Positions 8,553 through 14,895 of a stretch of 15,246 nt of DNA are shown piece after piece. Position 1 is the first letter of the stretch, and every line of letters starts with the position of its first letter. The notes under the pieces are model-generated. The model saw only the letters and a program-made list of their open reading frames with translations, had not been told where the DNA came from and did not search any database. The position numbers and the translations under genes were made by a program. This DNA is from Iamia sp038233335 (GTDB lineage: Bacteria; Actinomycetota; Acidimicrobiia; Acidimicrobiales; Iamiaceae), in assembly GCA_038233335.1 (NCBI GenBank), contig JBBSME010000074.1, positions 1 through 15,246 on the forward strand, in the 5' to 3' direction.

Positions 8553-11254
8553 GCACGGCCGCGGTCGGAGGTGCCCGGCCCGGGCCGCTGGGGCGTTCGG
8601 TCGTCATCGAGGCGGGCCAGACCCCGCCGCCGGCGTGGGCCGATGCCCCCCGGGTGCTGATCGACGACGAGGCGCTGGCCGCCCCGTCGGCGACGGTGGC
8701 CACGCTCCACGAGGCCTGGGCGGAGCGCCGACCCACGGTGATCGAGCTGGGCGTCGACCCGGCCCGGTTCCGGACCCCCGAGCCGATCTCGGGCACCCCG
8801 TGGGACCTCGGCGTCGACCTCGACCTGCCCCTCGATCGCCTCCACTTCCTGGTGTGGGCCAACACCTGGGACGCCCGCGGCGACGAGCCGGTGTGGTGGT
8901 GGGGGGTCAAGGCGGCCCGCCTGGCCGACGGCGCGGAGACGACCACCCCGGGCCCGGGTGACGTGGTCCTGCCCGATGGCGCCGCGGTCTGGATCGACGG
9001 CGGACCTCGGGAGCCGTGGGCCCGTGCCGACCTGAGCGGTGTCGGCCTGGTGCACCGCGAGACGGTCGAGGGCGGCCGCCTGACCGTCGCCCCCGAGCCG
9101 GTCCCCGTCACCGCCGACCTGGCCGACGACCAGCGGGCCGCGGTGGCCCACCAGCGGGGCCCGGCCCGGATCGTGGCCCCGGCTGGGTCGGGCAAGACCC
9201 GCGTGCTGACCGAACGGTTCCGTCACCTGCTGGTCGACCGGGGCTGGGAGACGGGCACGGTGCTGGCCGTGGCCTACAACGTCAAGGCCCGCGACGAGAT
9301 GGCTGAGCGGACCGAAGGCCTCGGCGCCCGGGTCCAGACCCTCAACGGGCTGGCCTACGGCATCCTGGGCCAGGCCCAGGGCGGGGCCCCGCCGGTGATC
9401 GACGAGCGCGAGGTGCGCCGTCTGCTCGACGGCCTGCTGCCCCGCCGTCAGCGCCGAGCCAACACCGACCCGGTCGCCCCCTACCTGGAGGCCCTGACCG
9501 AGGTCCGCCTGGGCCTGCGCCCCCCTGACCGGGTGGAGTCCGACCGGGGCGACGTCCCCGGCTTCGCCGAGGTGGTCGAGCCCTACCGGGCCGAGCTGGC
9601 CCGCGGGGGCGTCGTCGACTTCGACGAGCAGGTGACGGCGGCCATCGAGGCCCTCCTCCGCGACGGCGAGCTCCGCCGTCGGGTCCAGGCCCGCCACCGC
9701 CACCTCCTCGTCGACGAGCTCCAGGACCTGACCCCGGCCCACGTCCTGCTCCTCCGCCTGGTCGCGGGACCTCCTCTCGACGTGTTCGGGGTGGGCGATG
9801 ACGACCAGACCATCTACGGCCACGCCGGGGCCGACCCCCGCTTCCTGATCGACTTCGCCTCCTGGTTCCCGGGCGGCGACACCCACGCCCTCGAGGTCAA
9901 CCACCGCTGCGCCGGCCCCATCGTCACCGCCGCGGCCACGTTGCTCGGCTACAACCGCCGCCGGGTCGACAAGGTGATCCGGCCCCGGCCGGACGCCGAC
10001 GACTCCGACGCGGCGGTGACGATCAGCGCGCACGACCCCTCGGCCGGGGCCGAGACGCTGGTCGCGACGGTGCAGGGCTGGCGGGACGAGGGGTGCCCGG
10101 CGGCCGACATCGCCGTGCTGACCCGGGTCCACGCCCTGCTCCTGGCCCCGCACGTGGCCCTGGTCGAAGCGGGCATCCCGGTGCGCTCCACCGTCGGGCC
10201 CGAGCTCATCGACCGCACTGGCGCCCGGGCCGCGCTCGCGTACCTGCGCATCGCGGATGACCCCGGGGCCATCGACCCGGCCGACCTGGCCGAGGTCTAC
10301 CGGCGCCCCTCGCGGGGCATGCCCCAGTGGATCACCAAGTGGTTCCGGCGCCGCATGAGCGTGGCCGACGTGGCCGCCATCAGTGAGCGCCTCGACGACC
10401 CCAAGGTGGCGGAGAAGATCGCCACCTTCGCCGCCGACCTCGAGCGGGTGGCGGCCGCCGGTGGCGGCACCACCCGGGCCGCGTTGGAGGTCATCCGGGA
10501 CGACATCGGCCTGGGCGAGGCCATGGAGGGCCTCGACCGGTCCAAGGGTGGCGAGGGGTCCAGCCAGCTCGACGACCTCGAGGCGCTGATCCAGGTGGCC
10601 GACCTCCACCCCGTGCTGGAGGGCTTCGACTCGTGGCTGCGGGGCGCGCTGGGCAGCGGACGCCCGGTCGGCGGGGCGGTCACCCTGTCCACCGTGCACC
10701 GGGTCAAGGGGCGGGAGTGGCCCCGGGTCGTCGTCGTCGGGACCACCGCCGGGCTGTTGCCCCACCGCCTGGCCGCCGACGAAGAGGAGGAGCGCCGGGT
10801 CCTGCACGTGGCCATCACCCGGGCCCGTGACCGCGTGGTCGTGCTGGGCGACGGCAGCCGCCCGTCGCCCTTCCTCGGCGAGCTCACCGGCGAGGCCGCC
10901 CAACGTCCCGAGCGGGTGCGGCGGACGCCGGGGACCGCGGCCCCGGCCCCGGCCACGGCCGGACGGGAGCGCAGGGACGGGGGACGGGCGGCACCGAGCG
11001 AGCTGACCGGTGCGGCGGTCGGACGGGCCGAGGCCCTGCGGACGTGGCGCCGGGAGCGGAGCCGCTCCGACGGCGTGCCCGCCTACGTGGTGTTCTCCGA
11101 CGCCACCCTCCACACCCTCGCCGAACGCGCCCCGACCTCGACCAAGGAGCTGTCGGCGGTGCCCGGCATCGGTCCGGCCAAGCTCGAGCGCTACGGCCCC
11201 GACATCCTGGCCCTGGTCGCCGACCCTGCCGATGCCGCCGAGGCCGAGGGCTGA
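8549..11254 (+). CDS. UvrD/PcrA-family (SF1A) DNA helicase with HRDC domain and unfamiliar N-terminal domain
   Basis: An ATP-driven 3'-5' helicase is predicted from a full set of SF1A motifs in 901 residues: Q motif LADDQ (191-195), Walker A APAGSGKT (210-217), Ia VAYNVKARDEM (241-251), Walker B LLVDELQD (386-393), III GDDDQTIYG (416-424), IV EVNHRC (449-454), V VTLSTVHRVKGREWP (711-725) and VI EERRVLHVAITRAR (747-760). An HRDC domain closes the protein (about 823-893), as in mycobacterial UvrD2, but the Cys cluster of UvrD2 is absent. Residues about 28-185 before the helicase core form an extra Trp-rich domain (LHFLVWANTWDARGDEPVWWWG) that I do not recognise. The GTG start overlaps the ppx stop, with no Shine-Dalgarno of its own, implying coupled translation. 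A role in DNA repair or replication-conflict handling is family knowledge. Confidence 0.93.
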   Translation: MSTAAVGGARPGPLGRSVVIEAGQTPPPAWADAPRVLIDDEALAAPSATVATLHEAWAERRPTVIELGVDPARFRTPEPISGTPWDLGVDLDLPLDRLHFLVWANTWDARGDEPVWWWGVKAARLADGAETTTPGPGDVVLPDGAAVWIDGGPREPWARADLSGVGLVHRETVEGGRLTVAPEPVPVTADLADDQRAAVAHQRGPARIVAPAGSGKTRVLTERFRHLLVDRGWETGTVLAVAYNVKARDEMAERTEGLGARVQTLNGLAYGILGQAQGGAPPVIDEREVRRLLDGLLPRRQRRANTDPVAPYLEALTEVRLGLRPPDRVESDRGDVPGFAEVVEPYRAELARGGVVDFDEQVTAAIEALLRDGELRRRVQARHRHLLVDELQDLTPAHVLLLRLVAGPPLDVFGVGDDDQTIYGHAGADPRFLIDFASWFPGGDTHALEVNHRCAGPIVTAAATLLGYNRRRVDKVIRPRPDADDSDAAVTISAHDPSAGAETLVATVQGWRDEGCPAADIAVLTRVHALLLAPHVALVEAGIPVRSTVGPELIDRTGARAALAYLRIADDPGAIDPADLAEVYRRPSRGMPQWITKWFRRRMSVADVAAISERLDDPKVAEKIATFAADLERVAAAGGGTTRAALEVIRDDIGLGEAMEGLDRSKGGEGSSQLDDLEALIQVADLHPVLEGFDSWLRGALGSGRPVGGAVTLSTVHRVKGREWPRVVVVGTTAGLLPHRLAADEEEERRVLHVAITRARDRVVVLGDGSRPSPFLGELTGEAAQRPERVRRTPGTAAPAPATAGRERRDGGRAAPSELTGAAVGRAEALRTWRRERSRSDGVPAYVVFSDATLHTLAERAPTSTKELSAVPGIGPAKLERYGPDILALVADPADAAEAEG

Positions 11255-11295
11255 GGGCTGAGGGCACCGCGGGGGCCGGTCGACAGGAGCGTGCC

Positions 11296-11304
11296 TGCGA
11301 TACT
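11296..11304 (+). promoter_or_regulatory. Putative extended -10 promoter element (TGC-GATACT)
   Basis: TGC followed by GATACT resembles an extended -10. Six bases separate it from ATG at 11311, which would put the transcription start on the A of that ATG and make the message leaderless. A TCGACA at 11280-11285 resembles a -35 but is too close (13 bp) to count. Confidence 0.4.
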
Positions 11305-11310
11305 GGTCTG

Positions 11311-11358
11311 ATGCGTCTGCACCTCGCGTCCCTCCACCGCCGGCGACCGCTCCGGTGA
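11311..11358 (+). CDS. Possible 15-codon leader peptide, leaderless, overlapping the next gene
   Basis: The small frame encodes MRLHLASLHRRRPLR and stops at 11356-11358. Its ATG stands 6 nt after a -10-like box, as at other leaderless starts in this window. Its stop codon overlaps the GTG start of the following acidic protein as GTGA, the coupling geometry seen at three other junctions here. That GTG has no Shine-Dalgarno sequence (CGACCGCTCCG precedes it), so ribosomes ending the small frame could be its main source of initiation. The peptide is strongly basic, with five Arg in the last eight residues, and has two His. It may be only a translational entry point, or a sensor of ribosome speed. 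Neither is shown. Confidence 0.45.
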   Translation: MRLHLASLHRRRPLR

Positions 11359-12326
11359 AGCTCCGCCGCCTGTTCGGTCGGGATGACGCCTCCGACGACG
11401 ACCTCGACGAGGCCGCGGCCGACGCGTCCACCGACGATGGCCCCGAGGCCGCGTCCGAGCGCCGGGCCAAGGCTGCGGTGCCCGAGGGCGGCGACGCCGC
11501 CAACGCGGACGGGTCGGAGGACGCCCGACAGGCCGAGGTCGGCGAGGACGAGGCCCACAGTGATGCGGCCGACAGCGACGATGACAGCGACAGCGAGGCC
11601 GACGCCGCCGAACGCGACGACGCCCACGACGATGACGGGGACGACGGGTTCCGGGAGATCGAGTTCGAGCTGTCGGACTGGGGAGCCCGCGAGCGCAAGC
11701 TGCTCGACGAGATCCTCACCGGGGTGCGGGTGCGGCGGGTGTGGCAGGCCGGCACGCTCGTGGTGGCGGCCAACGACGCCGAGATCGTCGACGACCTCAT
11801 CGACGAGATCGAGGACCGCATGGCCCTCGACCTGCCCCCCGGCGTGGACCCCGTCGTCTACGACGTGCGCGACTGGCCCGACGGCCTCGAGGACCGCTTC
11901 ATCGAGGTCCTCATCGAGAACCGGATCGCCCACCGGCGCGGGTACCAGGAGATCACTGTCGGCGTGGACGACGAGGAGCGGGTGGACGAGCTGGTCGAGG
12001 AGGTCACCACCGCCTGGGAGGACGAGCAGCCCACCGAGGACGAGCTCGACGGGCCCGATGCCTCTGAGGTGCTGTCCGACCTGTTCGTCACCTCGGACCG
12101 CCTGCAGCACGACGCCTCGGACAAGACGGCAACGATCCGCTTCGACGACGCGGCCTCGGCCGTGGGCGACCTGTCGCTCCCGTTCGGCTTCGCCGAGGGG
12201 GACTGGGCGGCCATCAAGGACGCCGTGCAGGACCTCCGCGATCGCCTCGGTGACGCCGAGGCCACCGACACCGACATCGAGGAAGCCGCGGCGTCTCTCC
12301 GCACCCTCCTGCGCCCGCTGGTCTGA
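11355..12326 (+). CDS. Very acidic protein with duplicated alpha/beta module; not recognised
   Basis: The product has 323 residues. After a short basic start (VKLRRLFGRD), residues 11-98 are disordered and dominated by Asp, Glu, Ala and Ser. Two related modules follow. ERKLLDEILTGVRVRRVWQA with TLVVAANDAEIVDDLIDEI spans 113-152, and EDRFIEVLIENRIAHRRGYQ with EITVGVDDEERVDELVEEV spans 179-217. Both read helix, strand with basic residues, strand, acidic turn, helix, which suggests an internal duplication of a small ferredoxin-like fold; likeness to DUF2007-type domains is only a guess. A third helical region (233-323) ends in ASLRTLLRPLV. There are no membrane segments, so it is probably cytoplasmic. 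GTG is chosen as start because it overlaps the small upstream frame as GTGA; no later start keeps the basic N-terminus. Confidence 0.8.
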   Translation: MKLRRLFGRDDASDDDLDEAAADASTDDGPEAASERRAKAAVPEGGDAANADGSEDARQAEVGEDEAHSDAADSDDDSDSEADAAERDDAHDDDGDDGFREIEFELSDWGARERKLLDEILTGVRVRRVWQAGTLVVAANDAEIVDDLIDEIEDRMALDLPPGVDPVVYDVRDWPDGLEDRFIEVLIENRIAHRRGYQEITVGVDDEERVDELVEEVTTAWEDEQPTEDELDGPDASEVLSDLFVTSDRLQHDASDKTATIRFDDAASAVGDLSLPFGFAEGDWAAIKDAVQDLRDRLGDAEATDTDIEEAAASLRTLLRPLV

Positions 12327-12346
12327 CGCAGAGCGCCCGCCCGACC

Positions 12347-12369
12347 GGGGGCCCGGGCCATGGGTCCCC
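12347..12369 (+). terminator. GC-rich hairpin between the acidic-protein gene and the J-domain gene
   Basis: GGGGGCCC (12347-12354) pairs with GGGTCCCC (12362-12369) as eight pairs including one G-U, around a 7-base loop. It lies 20 bases past the acidic-protein stop and about 28 bases before the next -10 box. A terminator is plausible by position and stability, though no T-run follows. Confidence 0.4.
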
Positions 12370-12396
12370 GAGGGCTGGTCACGGGACTGAGGCCGG

Positions 12397-12402
12397 TAGG
12401 TT
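12397..12402 (+). promoter_or_regulatory. Putative -10 box for leaderless J-domain gene mRNA
   Basis: TAGGTT ends 6 nt before ATG at 12409, placing the expected transcription start on the A of the start codon. The 12-base block GGCCGGTAGGTT (12391-12402) is identical to the block upstream of the Ppx/GppA gene. Confidence 0.5.
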
Positions 12403-12408
12403 GACCTG

Positions 12409-13110
12409 ATGGTCCTGGCCGAGCTGGAGGTGTTCCAGTCCCGCCCCATCGCGCCCACCCGGCGCCTGGCCCTCGGGTCCTGCGTGCTCCCGGTGTCGCC
12501 CGCTCCCGGCTTCGGCGGACTCCTCCTCGGCGCCGTCGTGGCCGCCTTCATCACCCAGGTCGACGACGACCTCCAGGCCGACCTCGAGCGCCTCACCCAC
12601 CAGGTGGAGCAGGGGCTGAGCATCCCCCAACCCCGCCTCCGCCACCGGTTCCAGACCGACCACGTGGGCCTCAACCGTCGCCACCACCGTCTCCTCGGCG
12701 ACGGCGAGCAGATGCGCATCGACGTCGACACCACCGCTGGCACCTCCCCCGGCCCCCAGGTGCTGGCCGCGGTGTACGCCGCCGGCCGCCTGCCGATCGA
12801 GAGCCGGGGCCCGGTCATGCGGGTGATCCGCCGAGGCCTCCTCTGGCGGGGAGCCGTCGATGACGGGCTCCTGCGGGCCATCGGCGGTACCGGCACCGCC
12901 CTCACCGCCGCCGGCCGCTTCACGGATCCCGAGGCGTGGGCCCTCGGCGTGCTCGGCCTCGCCGGGCCGTCGCCGGAGCGCAAGGACATCCAGCGTCGTT
13001 TCCGGGACCTCCTCCGGGTCGCCCACCCCGACCACGGCGGGGGTGAGTCGTCGGCGGCCGAGCGCATCGCCGAGCTCACCGAGGCCCGTCGCATCCTGCT
13101 GGTCCTGTGA
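12409..13110 (+). CDS. Protein with C-terminal J domain; N-terminal domain unknown
   Basis: The last quarter of this 233-residue protein looks like a J domain, the module that stimulates Hsp70 ATPase. It has WALGVLGLAGPSPERKDIQRRFRDLL (split as about 177-202), the diagnostic HPD at 206-208, and a final helix AAERIAELTEARRILLVL. The loop after HPD (HGGGESS) is short and typical. The J domain lies at the C-terminus rather than the N-terminus, and there is no Gly/Phe or zinc region, so it is a class III-type J protein. Residues 1-175 are unfamiliar; a Gly/Leu-rich stretch at 34-48 may be a buried strand-helix or weak membrane contact. There is no Shine-Dalgarno, and the start is probably leaderless. 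Its stop overlaps the hydrolase start as GTGA. Confidence 0.8.
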   Translation: MVLAELEVFQSRPIAPTRRLALGSCVLPVSPAPGFGGLLLGAVVAAFITQVDDDLQADLERLTHQVEQGLSIPQPRLRHRFQTDHVGLNRRHHRLLGDGEQMRIDVDTTAGTSPGPQVLAAVYAAGRLPIESRGPVMRVIRRGLLWRGAVDDGLLRAIGGTGTALTAAGRFTDPEAWALGVLGLAGPSPERKDIQRRFRDLLRVAHPDHGGGESSAAERIAELTEARRILLVL

Positions 13111-13685
13111 CCTCGGCACCGGGCGGACCTGGCGCCCTGCTGCTCACGCCCGGCGCCGGGGGAGGCAAGGACCACGCCACCCTGGTGGCGGTGGAGGACG
13201 CCCTCGCCCCGCTACCGGTGGCGCGGGTCGACTTCCCCTACCGCCGGGAGGGGCGCAAGGCGCCCGACCGAGCCCCCAAGCTCATCGCCTACGTGGTCGA
13301 GGAGGCGGGGTTGCTGGCCGAGTCCTCGGGCGTGGCTCCCGAGAAGGTGCTGCTGGGCGGAAGGTCCATGGGCGGCCGCATGTGCTCGATGGCGGTGGCC
13401 GAGGGCCTGCCCGCGTCCGGTCTGGTGCTGCTGAGCTATCCACTGCACCCGCCGGGGAAGCCCGAGAAGCTGCGCACCGAGCACCTCCCCTCCCTGGAGG
13501 TGCCCTGCCTCTTCGTGGGTGGCACCCGCGACCCGTTCGGCACGCCGGAGGAGATGGAGGAGGCCAGCGCCCTCATCCCCCGGCCCGTCACCCACGTCTG
13601 GTTGGACGGCACCGGCCACGACCCCAAGGGCCGCGACGACGTCATCGCCACCGCTGTCTCCGACTGGGTCGCCACCCTGACCTGA
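13107..13685 (+). CDS. Alpha/beta-hydrolase, KANL3/Tex30- or dienelactone hydrolase-like
   Basis: This is a small single-domain hydrolase of 192 residues. The nucleophile elbow GGRSMGG gives Ser87, and GTRDPFG gives the acid Asp142. GTGHDPKG gives His171, so the whole Ser-Asp-His triad is in place. The N-terminal LLLTPGAGGGKDH and VDFPYRREGRKAPDRAP resemble the KANL3/Tex30 branch found in many bacteria, whose substrates are mostly unknown. There is no signal peptide, so it is cytoplasmic. The GTG start overlaps the J-domain gene stop (13107-13110) without a Shine-Dalgarno of its own, so translation is likely coupled. Whether the two proteins share a task is not shown. Confidence 0.87.
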   Translation: MTSAPGGPGALLLTPGAGGGKDHATLVAVEDALAPLPVARVDFPYRREGRKAPDRAPKLIAYVVEEAGLLAESSGVAPEKVLLGGRSMGGRMCSMAVAEGLPASGLVLLSYPLHPPGKPEKLRTEHLPSLEVPCLFVGGTRDPFGTPEEMEEASALIPRPVTHVWLDGTGHDPKGRDDVIATAVSDWVATLT

Positions 13686-13710
13686 GCGGACGGGATCTCG
13701 TGGTCTGCAG

Positions 13711-13930
13711 GTCGGCACCGGGCGCACCTACCGACTGGCCCGCGCCCTGCTGGCCAGCCCGGAGCGGGTCGGCCGCGTGGTCGATGACCGGTACCGCCAG
13801 ATCCTGGGCCGCTCGCCCGATGCCGGGGGCCGGGCCTACTGGATCGGCGTGGTCCGGGCCACCGGGGGCGAGCAGCGGATTCGCGTCGCTTCTGGGCTCG
13901 GCCGAGCACATCGCCGCCGTCACCCGCTAG
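13711..13930 (+). pseudogene. Remnant of a DUF4214-domain protein, 5'-truncated and frameshifted
   Basis: In one frame the DNA reads TYRLARALLASPERVGRVVD and then DRYRQILGRSPDAGGRAYWI, the typical DUF4214 pattern of extracellular actinobacterial proteins. The match then moves to the next frame, FASLLGSAEHIAAVTR, which ends at TAG 13928-13930. Deleting one base in the run of five G at 13864-13868 joins the halves. No ATG or GTG lies in frame ahead of the match, and the hydrolase ends at 13685, so the 5' part of the gene is gone. DUF4214 occurs in repeats near the end of secreted proteins, so this looks like the leftover tail of a longer gene. The frameshift alone could be a sequencing error; the missing 5' end could not. 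Confidence 0.7.
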
Positions 13931-13942
13931 CCCCCTCGGGGG
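13931..13942. terminator. Short C4/G4 hairpin between convergent genes
   Basis: CCCC-CTCG-GGGG forms a four-pair stem with a tetraloop in the 33-base gap between the DUF4214 remnant and the convergent transpeptidase gene. Its symmetry would let it act on both strands. It is short and has no T-tract. Confidence 0.25.
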
Positions 13943-13963
13943 TGACCAGGGATCGGGCGACGC

Positions 13964-14881
13964 TCAGGCGGTGACGATGACGGGCACGCCGAGGGGGAGG
14001 CCGATGTCTTCGACCATGTCCACCACCACGTCGTCGGGCACTCGCACGCAGCCGCGGCTGACGTTGCGGCCGATGGAGGACCGGTCGGCCGTCCCGTGCA
14101 CGCCCATCCGGCCGTCGCCCCCGGCGAACTGCTCCAGGGTCGAGAACCCCGACAACCCGTAGGCGTAGGAGCCGTAGCCGTTGTTGGTGGGGTCGATGAG
14201 CACCCAGGTGTAGAACTCGCCGCCCACGGTCGGGGTGTCCTGGGTCCCGACCCCGATGGCGGTGTCCACGACCACCTCGGTGCCCTTCTGGACCATCATC
14301 TGGAACCCGGAGATCGACACCTGGATCTGGTAGTCGTGGGTCGCCACATCGACGTCGGCCGCGTCGATCCACGCCTTCGAGCCGTTGGGTCGGATCGGCA
14401 GCAGCACGTGGAGGCGGCCCCCCTCCCGGCCGACGACGAGGAACACCTGGCGCTGGCCGTAGTCACCGCGAGCGCTGAGGTCGCCGCTCGAGGACCCGGT
14501 GGGCCCCTCGTAGAGGGTCAGCTCGTCCACCCCATCCCGGACGGTCGCCACCTCGCTGGTACGAGCGGGCAACGGGGAGAGCCCGGCCGGCCCGGGGGCG
14601 GCGGTCGTCGGCGCCGCGGTGGTCGTCGTCGGTGCGGCGGCGGTCGTCGGGGCCTCGGTGTTCGAGGTGGCGGGCGCCGTGGCAGTGCTGGCGGTGGTCG
14701 TCGTGGTGGTGCCGATGGTCGCCGTCGTCGTGGTCGTGGTCGTCGTCGGTCGCGACGACGCGTCGGCCAGCGTGGGCTCGGTCCGGGTGATCGAGAGGAG
14801 GGTGGCCACCAGCAGCAGCACCCCGGCCAGGACGCCACCGCCGATGAGCAGGTTCTTCCTGGTGGGTTCGGGCCGTCGCAC
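13964..14881 (-). CDS. L,D-transpeptidase (YkuD domain), membrane-anchored with Thr-rich linker
   Basis: The enzyme family cross-links peptidoglycan stem peptides (3-3 links) outside the membrane using a catalytic Cys. The product has 305 residues. A basic N-terminus (VRRPEPTRKN) is followed by one membrane segment (LLIGGGVLAGVLLLVATLL, 11-29). A Thr/Ala/Pro linker (about 45-98) probably spans the wall. A small beta domain, possibly SH3-like (about 110-178), precedes the YkuD domain (about 184-305). Its motif is GVHGTADRSSIG and NVSRGCVRV, with His262 and Cys278. GTG 14881 is chosen because the anchor starts right after it; the open frame reaching 15100 overlaps the MFS gene and reads as Arg/Gly/Pro noise. 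A TAGCAT box 8 nt upstream suggests a near-leaderless message. Confidence 0.92.
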   Translation of the reverse strand: MRRPEPTRKNLLIGGGVLAGVLLLVATLLSITRTEPTLADASSRPTTTTTTTTATIGTTTTTTASTATAPATSNTEAPTTAAAPTTTTAAPTTAAPGPAGLSPLPARTSEVATVRDGVDELTLYEGPTGSSSGDLSARGDYGQRQVFLVVGREGGRLHVLLPIRPNGSKAWIDAADVDVATHDYQIQVSISGFQMMVQKGTEVVVDTAIGVGTQDTPTVGGEFYTWVLIDPTNNGYGSYAYGLSGFSTLEQFAGGDGRMGVHGTADRSSIGRNVSRGCVRVPDDVVVDMVEDIGLPLGVPVIVTA

Positions 14882-14889
14882 GGCTCGAG

Positions 14890-14895
14890 ATGCTA
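14890..14895 (-). promoter_or_regulatory. Putative -10 box for the L,D-transpeptidase gene, overlapping the MFS stop codon
   Basis: On the minus strand TAGCAT (TANNNT) ends 8 nt before the GTG start. Its first three bases are the TAG stop of the upstream MFS gene. No Shine-Dalgarno is present before the GTG. Read-through from the MFS gene is an alternative source of message. Confidence 0.4.

Noticed and set aside
11244..11265. GAGGGCT tandem repeats around the helicase stop as a regulatory element
   Set aside because: They are only about three short units in GC-rich sequence; chance or minor slippage is sufficient explanation.
8204..11821. A 1205-codon open frame on the minus strand opposite the helicase
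   Set aside because: It mirrors the third-position GC of real genes on the plus strand; its product is Gly/Asp/Arg/His-rich with no family motif, while the plus strand has every SF1A helicase motif in order.
10884..13175. A 763-codon minus-strand open frame opposite the acidic-protein and J-domain genes
   Set aside because: It is compositionally a shadow, crosses several plus-strand gene boundaries and shows no recognisable domain.
14588..14760. The repetitive CGT/GGT-rich stretch as a tandem repeat or CRISPR-like array
   Set aside because: It encodes the Thr/Ala/Pro linker of the L,D-transpeptidase; the irregular codon repetition is explained by the protein and there are no spacers.
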